The notes beneath the pieces were generated by a model that searched no databases, had not been told where the DNA came from, and saw only the letters and a program-made list of their open reading frames with translations. Source: Oceanimonas smirnovii ATCC BAA-899 (GTDB lineage: Bacteria; Pseudomonadota; Gammaproteobacteria; Enterobacterales; Aeromonadaceae). From it: a stretch of 64,000 nt of DNA. The stretch covers positions 1 to 64,000 of the forward strand of contig NZ_KB908464.1 of NCBI RefSeq assembly GCF_000381965.1. The letters run 5' to 3'. Every line of letters starts with the position of its first letter. The first letter of the stretch is position 1. Positions 56,501 through 64,000 of this stretch are shown piece after piece. The position numbers and the translations under genes were made by a program.

Positions 56501-57918
56501 GCGCGGGCGGCCTCGGCCAGACTGAGCTGCTGGCGTTGCTCCAGCACGGTTTGGGTGAGTTGCTGCTCTTTGGCCTGATGGCGCTGCTCTTCTTCCTTGG
56601 CCTGCTCGGGCTCAAGTGCCGGCAGCTCGCAACGGGCGCGCACGTTTTCCAGCGCCTGACGGGCCTGGCGATACTGAATGGCGCGGGTCTGCTGGGTGTC
56701 GAGCGCTTGCTGATAGTCGGCCAGCTGGCTCTTCAGGCTGTCTACCTCGGCGTCGGCCTCGGTGCGGGCGTCTTGTGCTTCCTGATGTTCGTCCTGCAGC
56801 TCGGCCAGCATGTCTTCCTGAATGGCGAGCTTTTCTTCCAGCTCGTCCAGCTCCAGCTGGTAAGCCTGAATTTTCTCATTGAGCTTGACCCCGCTCATCA
56901 CCTTGGCGAGATGCTCGGAGGCAATATCCAGCTCGTCGGTCAGCATGCGCTCCTTGGCCTGCAGATGCTCATATTCATCGGCCAGATAAATCAGCCGGGC
57001 CTTTTCTTCGGCCAGAATGCGGCGCTCTTCCGCCAGGGCCTTGCGGGCCGAGAGGGCGAGATCCGACAGCCGCTGCTTTTCGGCGCTGTTGCGCACATAG
57101 TCGGCGGCAGCGTAATGGGTGGTTTCGGTGATCAGCTGGCGGAACAGATCCCGCTGGCGCTGGGTTTCGCGAATGGATTCCAGGGTGCGGCGGTTTTCAA
57201 AGATCGCCGCTTCCATGTCGGTAAAAGCCTTGCGAATGCCGGCGTTCTCCGGCAGCAGGTAGTCTTTCAGGCTGCGGCTGATGGTGCTGGAAATACCACC
57301 GTAGAGCGAGGCTTCAATCAGACGATAGAACTTCACCCGATCCCGCTGATCTTTCAGCTTGCGCGGGGTCACGCCCATGTCGAACAGAAAATTGTGATAC
57401 TCGCTCACCGTATTGAAACGGGTAAAGCGCAGGCCGGCCTCGGTGGCAGCAGCTTTCAGCTCATTCAGGGAACGCACCTGGCCGCGGCCGTCGTCCAGGC
57501 GGCTTAACAGCAGCTCGGTGGGGGCCGCGCCCTCATTCACATCCTGCAAGGCAAAGGGCACCAGGTTCACCTTGTTGTCGCGGTTGGCCACCTGCTCCAG
57601 GTGCACGCCAAACCACACCCGCTCCTGCTGTGACGTGGTCACCTCAATCAGCGAGTAGCAATGGCCCCGCTGCAGCTTGCCATACAGGCCCTTGTCGCGG
57701 CTGCCAGACTGGCTGCCCGCTTCCGTGGTATTGCGAAAGTGCAGCAGGCTGAGATCGGGAATAAGTGCCGCAATAAAGGCCGCCATGGTGGTGGACTTGC
57801 CGGCACCGTTGCCGCCGGACAGGGTGGTCACCAGCTGGTCCAGATCAAAGGTGCGGGCGAAAAAGCCGTTCCAGTTGACCATGGTCAGGGATTGAAACTT
57901 GCCTCGGGTCACACTCAC
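53503..57918 (-). CDS. mukB: Chromosome partition protein MukB
   Basis: The 1471-residue SMC-like ATPase of the MukBEF condensin (E. coli 1486) has Walker A GGNGAGKST (35-43) in the head, two long coiled-coil arms around a central hinge (about residues 640-780), and the C-terminal head with signature ALSTGEAIGTG and Walker B LLFLDEAARLD. MukBEF organises the chromosome and segregation with MatP and topoisomerase IV. It is the last gene of cmoM-mukF-mukE-mukB and overlaps mukE by four bases. The cassette array lies beyond its 3' end. Confidence 0.97.
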   Translation of the reverse strand: MSVTRGKFQSLTMVNWNGFFARTFDLDQLVTTLSGGNGAGKSTTMAAFIAALIPDLSLLHFRNTTEAGSQSGSRDKGLYGKLQRGHCYSLIEVTTSQQERVWFGVHLEQVANRDNKVNLVPFALQDVNEGAAPTELLLSRLDDGRGQVRSLNELKAAATEAGLRFTRFNTVSEYHNFLFDMGVTPRKLKDQRDRVKFYRLIEASLYGGISSTISRSLKDYLLPENAGIRKAFTDMEAAIFENRRTLESIRETQRQRDLFRQLITETTHYAAADYVRNSAEKQRLSDLALSARKALAEERRILAEEKARLIYLADEYEHLQAKERMLTDELDIASEHLAKVMSGVKLNEKIQAYQLELDELEEKLAIQEDMLAELQDEHQEAQDARTEADAEVDSLKSQLADYQQALDTQQTRAIQYRQARQALENVRARCELPALEPEQAKEEEQRHQAKEQQLTQTVLEQRQQLSLAEAARAQYDQALALLEAVAGPVDRAAAFGRATQLIEQGREHQSLLSREESIRRTLKDAEQAEARLQKVRELQTELARHNRRVQSEEELELQLAELDEQKAEAEEQLAECTEAQRQLQSAEGQLAPRIKELKAQAPAWHKAQQALERLRELADKPLTDSSEITAAMQQALRDEHQAEQTKQNALAAKQRLEQHIRVLSGGSDASPELVSLCEHLGGTLLCEVYDDIAVEDAPYYEALYGPARNAIVVADPQAALEKLQALESCPPDVYLIQGNPDAFDEDLLQATELEGAVYVQNGERQLRYSRFPAVPLFGRAAREAQVEKLREELETESARYAEAAFAQQKHSRLYHQLSEFVSDGLQQAFAPSPEELLAELAEQQNELEQERMLLAEQRTQWASKVESLREQQGLLHKLLPLASLLADDGVAERLQAARAEADKLNDARNVMAAHGQRLGRLAEQVQVLRQDPAGFDALKAATEQAESELTEARARTYALNQLVARLPHLAYADAEQLLSQSSAMNDSLKAKLAQAEEARRKAGLRAEQLSGRVSDALQARTALVTGRDARSRTLGEFREELAALGIVLADDMEQKARDAKRELENELVQTRNKRSQTEAQRQVTKREIDSLSQRLSKDGQGYFAARKALVAHKANWSRVERLARDHDVERRLKRPELAYLDADELRSMSDKALGTLRVAVEHDEELRDALRLSEGNRNTLQKVQFYILVFRHLKARIRHDIIRADDPVEALEEMEVELARLADELTLREGQLSLSSVEVAAKINTIIRREQTRIRQLNQGLQNIRFGLVAGVRLNVNIRDTYQRLLDALSDPEGRHQDLFSSKELSFSEAMGKLYQRLNPELERGDRSPQVLGQALLDYRNYLELDIEVQRGADGWLRAESGALSTGEAIGTGQAILLMVLQSWEEEARHLRGRDVLPCRLLFLDEAARLDARSIATLFELCERQDMQLLIAAPENISPEKGTTYKLIRKVHGNQEHVHVVGLRGFAGEAA

Positions 57919-58586
57919 TGCTCGTTCTCCTGCTCGTCCTGCTGTTCGGTGCCGGCCACGGCTTCGCCTTCCTTAATCATACGCAGCTGCAGCTCGCGGG
58001 GGTCTTCGTCGCTGCGCACGTCGGCGGCAAAGCGGAACACCGCTTCGGTAATACGGAATTTGTCCTGGCTGCCCACGCTGCTCACCATGCCAATGCGCTT
58101 GAGCCGGCGAATGGCGCTTTTGAGCTTGTCAGCCAGCTTGCGCTTGTCGAGATCACTGCCGCCGGCGCGCTGGTTCACCATGCGCAGCAGCGCCTGCTCG
58201 TTGGACAGGGTTAAAATCTCTTCCTGCAGATCCTCAACGGAAAACACCCCTTCGTTGATCAGGCGGTCCGGGCTCAGGTAGAGGTAGCACAGCACCTTGC
58301 CCACCAGCATTTCCAGCTCGGACAAAATGGAGGTGCCCAGCTCGCTGGTGGAGCGCGGCCGCAGGTAATAAAAGCCCTCGGGGGCGCGCACCAGCTCGGC
58401 CTGGTAGCGCTGATAAAAGGCGTCGAGCTCGGGGTAATACTCCTGCAGCAGCGAGTGCTGCTCCAGCTCGTCGGCGGTTATGTGCCGGCCCGACCGCAGC
58501 TGGTTGTCGAGGGCCGGAAACAACGGATTGGCAATGGCCTGAACCAGTCTTGAGTCCAGGGCCTGTTCAGTATTGGTCGATAACAT
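57915..58586 (-). CDS. mukE: Chromosome partition protein MukE
   Basis: The 223-residue winged-helix (kite) subunit binds MukF and DNA in the MukBEF complex. It has ALDNQLRSGRHITADELEQHSLL, LRPRSTSELGTSILSELEMLVGKVLCYLYLSP and LKRIGMVSSVGSQDKFRITEAVFRF, as in E. coli MukE. The ATG at 58586 gives family length and overlaps the mukF end by 20 bases; the longer frame to 58688 lies within mukF. Confidence 0.96.
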   Translation of the reverse strand: MLSTNTEQALDSRLVQAIANPLFPALDNQLRSGRHITADELEQHSLLQEYYPELDAFYQRYQAELVRAPEGFYYLRPRSTSELGTSILSELEMLVGKVLCYLYLSPDRLINEGVFSVEDLQEEILTLSNEQALLRMVNQRAGGSDLDKRKLADKLKSAIRRLKRIGMVSSVGSQDKFRITEAVFRFAADVRSDEDPRELQLRMIKEGEAVAGTEQQDEQENEQ

Positions 58587-59892
58587 GTGCTTGTACCTTG
58601 GCCCCGTGGGCATTAATGGGTTGCCAGTCGGGCATGGGCGCGCCCGCCAGTTCGCCGTCGGCATGGCCGAGCTTGACTGCTTCGTCAATCAGCAGGCGCG
58701 CAATGTCAAAGTGCTGGTAATGAGGGTAATCGTTGAGGTAATCGCGCAGCACCCCGGCCAGATCCAGCGGCTTGCCGGCAACGGAAAACACCTCAAGATG
58801 CTCGCGAATGCGGCCCGAGAGCTCAGCGGCCACGTCGGTCATGTCCTGATATTCCAGCTCCACCGGCAGCTCGCCGGTCACTTCCTCGGCGTAGGCGGCC
58901 ATGGTTTCGTCGCGCAGCTCAAGCAAAGGCAGGGTCTGGCTGACCCGCAGCCGCCAGTTGTGGTTCTCGAAGTGACGAATGGACTCGCGCAGCCGCTGGC
59001 TGAAGGCGCGGTTTTTGTCCATGTCGATGGCGGTACGAATAAAGCGGTGCACGTGGCGGTCGTAACGGGACCACAGCTCAATGCACTGGCTGCCCCAGTG
59101 AATAATGGCATCCAGCCGGGCCTGCAGTTGCTGGCACAAAATGGCCACCGCCTCGCCTCTGGGGCTTTGCTGCAGCTGCTCTTCAATGTTGAGCAAGCTT
59201 TGCTGCAGGCCATGACCGGCTTTATCCAGGGTGTCCTGCAGTTCCCGCAGGGTCACGCCGGTTTCCCGCAGCAGTTGCTCACAGGCGTGAATGGCCTCGT
59301 GCCAGTTCTTGTTGAGCAGGGCGGCGATGTTGGCCTTGACCGCGTTTTGCTGCTCGTCCATGGTGCGCTGGGTGTCGTCGATGCGCGCCAGCTGCTCCGC
59401 CACCGAATACTTGAGCCGGCCTTCCACGTTCTGGGCCCAGCCCTGCTCATCCGGGTTGGCGGCAATAGCCTCAGCCACGCGCTCCAGCTCCTGAGATATG
59501 TGCTCCAGCAGCAACGACAGCTTTATCTGGCTCACTTCCCGCTGGGCGGCAAAAAATTCCACAATGGCCAGCCCCAGCCGGGTTAAGCGATACAGGCTTT
59601 CGCCCTCGCCGCCATCGCCCTGAAAGCGGCTCAGCAGACGCTGGCGCACCAGATCGTTAATGGCGTTGTTGGCCCGGCTGACTTGCGTGTCGCCGGCCTG
59701 GTCAAAGCCCTTGCTGACATAGCCAAAGGCGTGATGCAGCTCGGCCTCGCTCAGTTGCGGCTGCTCGCCGCCCCGGCCAAAGATGTGCACCGCCAGCAAA
59801 AAGGCCAGCCGCTCGGGAGGCAGGCTCAGGCCTAAATTTTCCTCTCTGACCCAGCCGATCCAGTCCGGCAGGGTGCGGGACATTTCCGTCAT
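58567..59892 (-). CDS. mukF: Chromosome partition protein MukF (kleisin)
   Basis: The 441-residue kleisin (E. coli 440) bridges MukB heads and binds MukE. The N-terminal winged-helix dimerisation domain (LSLPPERLAFLLAVHIFG, RANNAINDLVRQRLLSRF), the helical middle (GYDRHVHRFIRTAIDMDKNR-like SRYDRHVHRFIRTAID) and the end WQPINAHGAKVQAHVIDQY are all conserved. The ATG at 59892 is used; the frame upstream to 60117 lies inside cmoM. Confidence 0.97.
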   Translation of the reverse strand: MTEMSRTLPDWIGWVREENLGLSLPPERLAFLLAVHIFGRGGEQPQLSEAELHHAFGYVSKGFDQAGDTQVSRANNAINDLVRQRLLSRFQGDGGEGESLYRLTRLGLAIVEFFAAQREVSQIKLSLLLEHISQELERVAEAIAANPDEQGWAQNVEGRLKYSVAEQLARIDDTQRTMDEQQNAVKANIAALLNKNWHEAIHACEQLLRETGVTLRELQDTLDKAGHGLQQSLLNIEEQLQQSPRGEAVAILCQQLQARLDAIIHWGSQCIELWSRYDRHVHRFIRTAIDMDKNRAFSQRLRESIRHFENHNWRLRVSQTLPLLELRDETMAAYAEEVTGELPVELEYQDMTDVAAELSGRIREHLEVFSVAGKPLDLAGVLRDYLNDYPHYQHFDIARLLIDEAVKLGHADGELAGAPMPDWQPINAHGAKVQAHVIDQY

Positions 59893-60671
59893 GGTGTAGC
59901 TCTCTTCACTTTGTGCGCAAATACGTGCATATAACGCCCCAGGTGCATAAAGGGCTGGGTGCGGGAGTGGGCCAGCTCCATCTGTATAATTTCTTCCTCG
60001 GTGGGAAAGGGCCCGTGCACGTTCGACATATAATCGTGAAACACCCGCACGCCGCTGCGTCCGGTTATAACAAAGCCGAGCTCGCTCAGCCAGCCGTCTA
60101 CCTCGGCGGGCCGGCAAGGCCAGCCCGGCGTCAGTTTCTGGCGTCGTTTTCTGACCAGGTTGGCGTGCACGTAATCAAAGTTGCCTTTTACCAGGCTGTG
60201 ATAAAGCAGACCGTCGCGGTTGTAATACATGAGCGACAAATGCCCGCCGGGGCGCAGCAGCTCGTTCAGACCGGACAGCAAATCCGCCTGATTTTGCACC
60301 CATTCCAGCACGGCATGGCACAGAATAAGGTCGAACTGACCCAGGTCGGCCGAACATAACGACTGTATGGGGCCGTGAATAAAGTCGAATTGCCCGCTCA
60401 GACCCTTTTCGGCCACCTGAATCCTGGCTTCTTCAAGCATTTCGGCAGACAAATCACACAGCACCACACTGTGGCCCTCGGCGGCCAGGCGCTGAGACAC
60501 GGGGCCAAAGCCACCGCCGGCATCGAGAATGCGCAGGGGCCGCTCGCTTTCCGGCAGCCATTCGGCCAGATCCCGGCTCAACACCCGCAGGCGAATTTGC
60601 CCCTTGGTGGTGCCGTAGATATTGCGGGAGAAAGTGCGGCTTTTGCCGTCAAAGCTGGTGTTACGCGTCAA
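59889..60671 (-). CDS. cmoM: tRNA 5-carboxymethoxyuridine methyltransferase
   Basis: The 260-residue SAM-dependent enzyme methylates cmo5U34 to mcmo5U in tRNA (formerly SmtA). Motifs are FSRNIYGTTKGQIRL at the N-terminus, LRILDAGGGFGPVSQRLA (SAM loop), LILCHAVLEWV and GVRVFHDYM. The start is a TTG at 60671: the nearby ATG at about 60689 is out of frame and stops within ten codons. It overlaps mukF by four bases. The order elyC/cmoM-mukFEB matches E. coli. Confidence 0.94.
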   Translation of the reverse strand: MTRNTSFDGKSRTFSRNIYGTTKGQIRLRVLSRDLAEWLPESERPLRILDAGGGFGPVSQRLAAEGHSVVLCDLSAEMLEEARIQVAEKGLSGQFDFIHGPIQSLCSADLGQFDLILCHAVLEWVQNQADLLSGLNELLRPGGHLSLMYYNRDGLLYHSLVKGNFDYVHANLVRKRRQKLTPGWPCRPAEVDGWLSELGFVITGRSGVRVFHDYMSNVHGPFPTEEEIIQMELAHSRTQPFMHLGRYMHVFAHKVKRATP

Positions 60672-60743
60672 ACCGAGTGTTTCTTGTCATTTCAAAGGCA
60701 GCTATTCTGGCATAACCCGTACGGTTAACAAATGCGAGAGTGC

Positions 60744-61508
60744 ATGACCGCTTCCTTTTTGGCTAAAAAATGGCTGGGCAGCCTGCTGTTACCCCTGCCC
60801 CTGCTGCTTTTAACGGCGTTGTTTGGTGTGTTTCTGCTGATGATGCGCCATAAGCGCAGTGGAATTGTCTTTGTGTCTGCGTCTCTTTTGGCACTTATGC
60901 TGCTCAGCACCCGGCCGGTAGCCAATGCGCTGATTGCCCCGCTGGAGCAAACCTATGCGCCTTTTAACGCGGGCAGCCAACCCGTTGACGATATTATTGT
61001 GCTGGGTGCCGCTCAGGTGGCAGACCCGCGCCTGCCCCTGCTCAGCCAGCTGGGCAATGCGGCGCTGGCGCGCATCAGCGAAGGAGTGCGGCTGGCTCAT
61101 GCTTACCCGCAAGCCCGGCTGATTGTAAGCGGTTATGCCGGCAGCGAGGGCCGCTCCAGTGCCGAACTTTATGGCGAGGTGGCGCAGGCACTGGGCATTG
61201 AAGCCAGTCGCATTGTGATGCTGCCAGAGCCGAAAAACACCACCGAGGAAGCCGCCGCCATCACGCCGCTGATTAAGGATCGCACGGCGGTACTGATCAG
61301 CTCTGCCAGCCACCTGCCCCGCGCCATGGCGCTGTTTGCTGCCAAGAACGCCGCGCCTCTGCCTGCCCCTGTTGATCATCAGGCCAAAGACAGTGCCGGC
61401 ACCTTGCCGCTATATAGTTACCTGCCTCAGGCGCGATATTTAGCGCGCAGTGAGCTGGCCTGGCATGAATATCTGGGCAGGCTGTGGATAGAAGTGCACA
61501 AGCTTTAG
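60744..61508 (+). CDS. elyC: Envelope biogenesis factor ElyC (DUF218)
   Basis: The 254-residue protein has two N-terminal helices (LGSLLLPLPLLLLTALFGVF and GIVFVSASLLALMLLS) and a DUF218 domain (DDIIVLGAAQV, ARLIVSGYAGSEG, NTTEEAAAI, LISSASHLPRAMALF). ElyC affects peptidoglycan and ECA lipid-carrier metabolism in E. coli. The ATG at 60744 gives MTASFLAKKWLGSLLLPLPL, aligning with E. coli ElyC; ATG 60732 adds four residues. It diverges from cmoM, as in E. coli. Confidence 0.9.
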   Translation: MTASFLAKKWLGSLLLPLPLLLLTALFGVFLLMMRHKRSGIVFVSASLLALMLLSTRPVANALIAPLEQTYAPFNAGSQPVDDIIVLGAAQVADPRLPLLSQLGNAALARISEGVRLAHAYPQARLIVSGYAGSEGRSSAELYGEVAQALGIEASRIVMLPEPKNTTEEAAAITPLIKDRTAVLISSASHLPRAMALFAAKNAAPLPAPVDHQAKDSAGTLPLYSYLPQARYLARSELAWHEYLGRLWIEVHKL

Positions 61509-61553
61509 CAAATCCCTATAATCCCCCATCATTTAACTGAAAGGAACTGACCA

Positions 61554-62306
61554 ATGCGACAGACTCTGGTAATGGGTAACTGGAAACTGAATGGCAGCAA
61601 AACCATGGTGCACGAGCTGATTTCTGCCCTTAAGGCGCCTGCCGCCGACGCCGCCTCTGTGGCTGTGGCCGTGTGCCCGCCCGTACTGTTTTTAGGCCAG
61701 GCCGAAGCCGAGCTTGCCGGCAGCCCCATTGCTTTGGGCGCACAGGATGCCGACATCAATACCAGCGGTGCCTTTACCGGTGAAAACTCGCCGGCCATGT
61801 ATAAGGAATTTGGCGTTAAATATGTGCTGGTGGGCCACAGCGAACGCCGCACCCTGCACAATGAGTCTGATGCCGTGGTGGCCGCCAAGTTTGCCGCCGT
61901 GCTGGAGCAAAATCTGGTACCTGTGTTGTGCATTGGTGAAACGCTTGAGCAGTTTGAAGCCGGTGAAACGCAAGCCGTGGTTGAACGCCAGCTGCAGGCC
62001 GTGATTGACCGGTGCGGCATTGAAGCCCTCGGTCGTGCGGTTATCGCTTATGAGCCGGTATGGGCCATTGGCACCGGCAAAACCGCCACTCCCGAGATTG
62101 CGCAGGGTGTGCACAGCGCCATTCGTCAGTTCCTGGCTGCACAAAGCGCCACTGTGGCCGCCGGCGTGCAAATTCTTTACGGTGGCTCAGTAAAAGGTGA
62201 CAGCGCCGCCGGCCTGTTTGCCATGGAAGACATAGACGGTGCTCTGGTGGGCGGTGCCGCCCTCAAGGCCGACGAATTTGCCGCCATTATTCGCGCGGGG
62301 GCTTAA
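61554..62306 (+). CDS. tpiA: Triosephosphate isomerase
   Basis: The 250-residue TIM barrel interconverts dihydroxyacetone phosphate and glyceraldehyde-3-phosphate. Catalytic Lys11 lies in GNWKLNGS, the His in [10 protein letters not shown] and the Glu in [15 protein letters not shown]; the phosphate loops ILYGGSVKG and VGGAALKA are present. AAAGGAACTG precedes the ATG. It is followed eight bases later by pfkA, so two glycolytic genes form one unit. Confidence 0.98.
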   Translation: MRQTLVMGNWKLNGSKTMVHELISALKAPAADAASVAVAVCPPVLFLGQAEAELAGSPIALGAQDADINTSGAFTGENSPAMYKEFGVKYVLVGHSERRTLHNESDAVVAAKFAAVLEQNLVPVLCIGETLEQFEAGETQAVVERQLQAVIDRCGIEALGRAVIAYEPVWAIGTGKTATPEIAQGVHSAIRQFLAAQSATVAAGVQILYGGSVKGDSAAGLFAMEDIDGALVGGAALKADEFAAIIRAGA

Positions 62307-62314
62307 GGGATTTC

Positions 62315-63277
62315 ATGATTAAACGCATTGGAGTACTCACCAGCGGTGGTGATGCACCGGGCATGAACGCGGCCATTCGGGCTGTGGTGCGTACCGGCCT
62401 GCATCATGGTCTGGAAGTGTTTGGCATTCAGAGTGGTTATCTTGGTTTGCATCAGGATCAGATAATACCGCTGGACAGGCACAGTGTGTCGGATGTGATT
62501 ACCCGGGGCGGTACCTTTCTGGGCTCGGCACGGTTTCCCGAATTCAAGCAGGAGCAGGTGCGGGCAGAAGCGGTGGCCAACCTGAAAAAACACGGTATAG
62601 ACGGCCTGGTGGTGGTGGGCGGCGACGGCTCCTATATGGGTGCCATGTGCCTGACCGAGATGGGCTTTCCCTGCATCGGCATTCCCGGCACCATCGACAA
62701 CGACATTGCCGGCACCGACTTTACCATTGGCTTTGACACGGCCCTGAATGTGGCAGTGGAAGCCATTGACCGGCTGCGGGATACCTGCAGCTCCCACAAC
62801 CGCATTTCGGTGGTGGAGATCATGGGCCGGCACTGTGGCGATCTCACTTCCTCTGCCGCCGTGGCCGGTGGTGCGGAATACGTGATTGTGCCCGAGGTGG
62901 CCTTTGACAAGGATGAGCTTATTCAGCAAATTCACGAAGGGGTGGCCAAGGGCAAAAAGCACGCCATTGTGGCCATTTGTGAAAACGTCTGTGATGTAAA
63001 CCAGCTGGCCAGAGATATTCAGGATGCCACCGGCCGCGATACCCGCGCCACCATTCTGGGGCATATTCAGCGGGGCGGTACGCCCACGGCGCAAGACCGT
63101 ATTATGGCCAGCCGCATGGGTGCCCGCGCCGTGGAGCTGCTGCTGGAAGGCTTTGGCGGCCGCTGCATGGGCCTGCAGAATAACCATATTGTGCATCACG
63201 ATATTATCGACTGCATCAAGCACCTGCGCCGCCCGTTTAACGAAGAAATGTATCAGCTGTCTAATACGCTGTTCTGA
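62315..63277 (+). CDS. pfkA: ATP-dependent 6-phosphofructokinase
   Basis: The 320-residue group A enzyme phosphorylates fructose-6-phosphate at the committed step of glycolysis. ATP-binding motifs are [15 protein letters not shown] and [11 protein letters not shown]; the catalytic Asp is in [12 protein letters not shown], and the substrate residues in [10 protein letters not shown]. It has the length of E. coli PfkA and the allosteric site residues RGG. Cotranscribed with tpiA (gap 8 bases, AAGGGA ribosome site). Confidence 0.98.
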   Translation: MIKRIGVLTSGGDAPGMNAAIRAVVRTGLHHGLEVFGIQSGYLGLHQDQIIPLDRHSVSDVITRGGTFLGSARFPEFKQEQVRAEAVANLKKHGIDGLVVVGGDGSYMGAMCLTEMGFPCIGIPGTIDNDIAGTDFTIGFDTALNVAVEAIDRLRDTCSSHNRISVVEIMGRHCGDLTSSAAVAGGAEYVIVPEVAFDKDELIQQIHEGVAKGKKHAIVAICENVCDVNQLARDIQDATGRDTRATILGHIQRGGTPTAQDRIMASRMGARAVELLLEGFGGRCMGLQNNHIVHHDIIDCIKHLRRPFNEEMYQLSNTLF

Positions 63278-63548
63278 GTAACAGGGATTAGGGACTGGGG
63301 AATAGGGACTTGTCATTCCGGCCTCCGAGCCGGAATCCATTCTTCAGACAATTACGTATACAGTCCTTGAGTAGTTGGGATTCGCTTCGCTCATCGCCAA
63401 CCTCACTCTGGCTACTTATAGCTGACAGCTTACGGCTGATGGCTTAATTGGTGCCAGCCCACATTATTGATAAGGCCAGCGCCGTTTGGCCTTCTGCTTG
63501 TTATAACCAATGGTCATAATGGTGCTTTGTTCTTTGTTGTGAGCCGTT
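63278..63548. other. Non-coding gap with REP-like sequence
   Basis: No gene is seen. It contains a short purine-rich imperfect repeat (GGGATTAGGGACTGGGGAA at about 63287), a REP-like hairpin at 63315-63336 and a second palindromic stretch around AGCTGACAGCTTACGGCTGA. This fits an intergenic repeat region after pfkA. Confidence 0.5.
63315..63336. repeat. REP-like hairpin after pfkA
   Basis: The 8-bp stem ATTCCGGC/GCCGGAAT has a six-base loop CTCCGA, preceded by TGTC. This TCATTCCGG type is a widespread intergenic palindrome in proteobacteria. Confidence 0.55.
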
Positions 63549-64000
63549 ATGCAGCAGCTTGATACCCTGACATTAATACTTGCCGCCCTGGCCTGCTTTA
63601 CCGGTGCCTATGTGCAAACCGCCATCGGCTTTGGCATGGCGGTGGTAGCCGCGCCTATTTTGTTTTATCTCGATCCCGTGCTGGTACCCGGCCCCTTGAT
63701 GATGGTGCTGCTGGTGATGTGCATGGTAAACGGCTGGCGCTTTCGCAAGGGCATAGAGATGAACCTGCTGGCGCCGGCGCTGCTGGCTCGCATTCCCGGC
63801 AGTGCGGTGGGTGTGTGGCTGCTGGTGGTGCTGCCCGTTAAATGGCTGGCAATACTCATTGCTGTCACCATTATGCTAGGTGTGCTGGTGCGGCTGAAAG
63901 ACATTGCTCTGCCCATGACCAGAGCCAATATGGCGCTGGGCGGGTTTCTGTCGGGAGTAATGGGCACCAGCACCACCATAGGCGGGCCGCCCATGGTGCT
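63549..64000 (+). CDS. TauE/SafE family permease, partial (3' end outside window)
   Basis: From ATG 63549 an uninterrupted frame runs to the window end (about 150 residues): MQQLDTLTLILAALACFTGA, then VQTAIGFGMAVVAAPILFYLDP and GGFLSGVMGTSTTIGGPPMV. These are hallmarks of the sulfite exporter TauE/SafE (DUF81) family, eight-helix inner-membrane permeases for sulfur-containing or other organic anions. At least four helices are visible. The substrate is unknown and the gene is cut by the window edge. Confidence 0.85.
   Translation, partial: MQQLDTLTLILAALACFTGAYVQTAIGFGMAVVAAPILFYLDPVLVPGPLMMVLLVMCMVNGWRFRKGIEMNLLAPALLARIPGSAVGVWLLVVLPVKWLAILIAVTIMLGVLVRLKDIALPMTRANMALGGFLSGVMGTSTTIGGPPMV

Noticed and set aside
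53500-57507. 1335-codon plus-strand open frame opposite mukB
   Set aside because: It is a mirror of the strongly GC-biased mukB codon pattern. The translation is repetitive, Leu/Gly/Gln/Ala-rich and matches no family, while mukB on the other strand is unmistakable.

Overview
The window is chromosomal DNA of a gammaproteobacterium. Gene content and order point to the Aeromonadales (Oceanimonas, Oceanisphaera or Zobellella-like), but this is inferred from protein resemblance and synteny, not from a database search. Supporting blocks, all arranged as in E. coli and relatives, are lonH-fabA-rmf, rlmKL-uup, pyrD-zapC, msrC-proQ-prc, cmoM-mukF-mukE-mukB beside elyC, and blc. Genes are dense on both strands, often with 1-4 base overlaps, and many end in clear Rho-independent terminators.

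Layout. 1-109: left-edge fragment of a DUF3653-like phage-type protein. 295-4101: thiamine-binding protein, PhnD-like protein, Lon-family protease, FabA. 4169-8816: rmf (58 codons), uup, a glutaredoxin-like protein, rlmKL. 9027-9436: four tandem initiator tRNA-fMet genes. 9501-22341: zapC, pyrD, the very large NAD-glutamate dehydrogenase, DUF2835, pepN, prc, proQ, msrC. 22415-28212: ABC exporter, SOS gene yebG with a LexA box, a candidate small RNA, tus with a putative Ter site, a Bcr/CflA exporter, aspC. 28280-46169: two chemoreceptors, pqiABC, a lipocalin and MscS channel pair, outer-membrane proteins, a penicillin-V-acylase-like hydrolase, a lipoate ligase and small hypotheticals. 53503-61508: mukBEF, cmoM, elyC. 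61554-64000: tpiA-pfkA and the start of a TauE/SafE permease.

The most distinctive region is 46707-52876. It is an array of five integron gene cassettes with no integrase gene in the window (a CALIN), inserted beside the 3' end of mukB. Five attC sites can be read directly, and at every cassette the first bases after the crossover are complementary to the R'' box of that cassette's own attC, so the boundaries are well fixed. Reading with transcription (minus strand), the cassettes carry: (5) a three-gene overlapping module of an HNH nuclease, an unknown protein and a nucleotidyltransferase; (4) an unknown membrane-anchored coiled-coil protein; (3) an 872-residue AAA/ABC-type ATPase with a CxxC zinc-hook-like motif, resembling RloC/PrrC; (2) a GFA-fold protein; (1) a RidA-family protein. 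Cassettes 5 and 3, and possibly 4, look like defence genes by architecture. This is the best candidate here for an undescribed system.

Several parts concern chromosome replication and segregation. Tus and MukBEF are both present, and the same 16-bp sequence TTGTATGTTGGCATAA lies directly upstream of tus and again 9.6 kb away, so it is a candidate Ter site for this lineage. Regulatory sites readable by eye include a CRP site upstream of rmf, a perfect LexA box at yebG, and a promoter-plus-terminator unit for a small RNA between yebG and tus.
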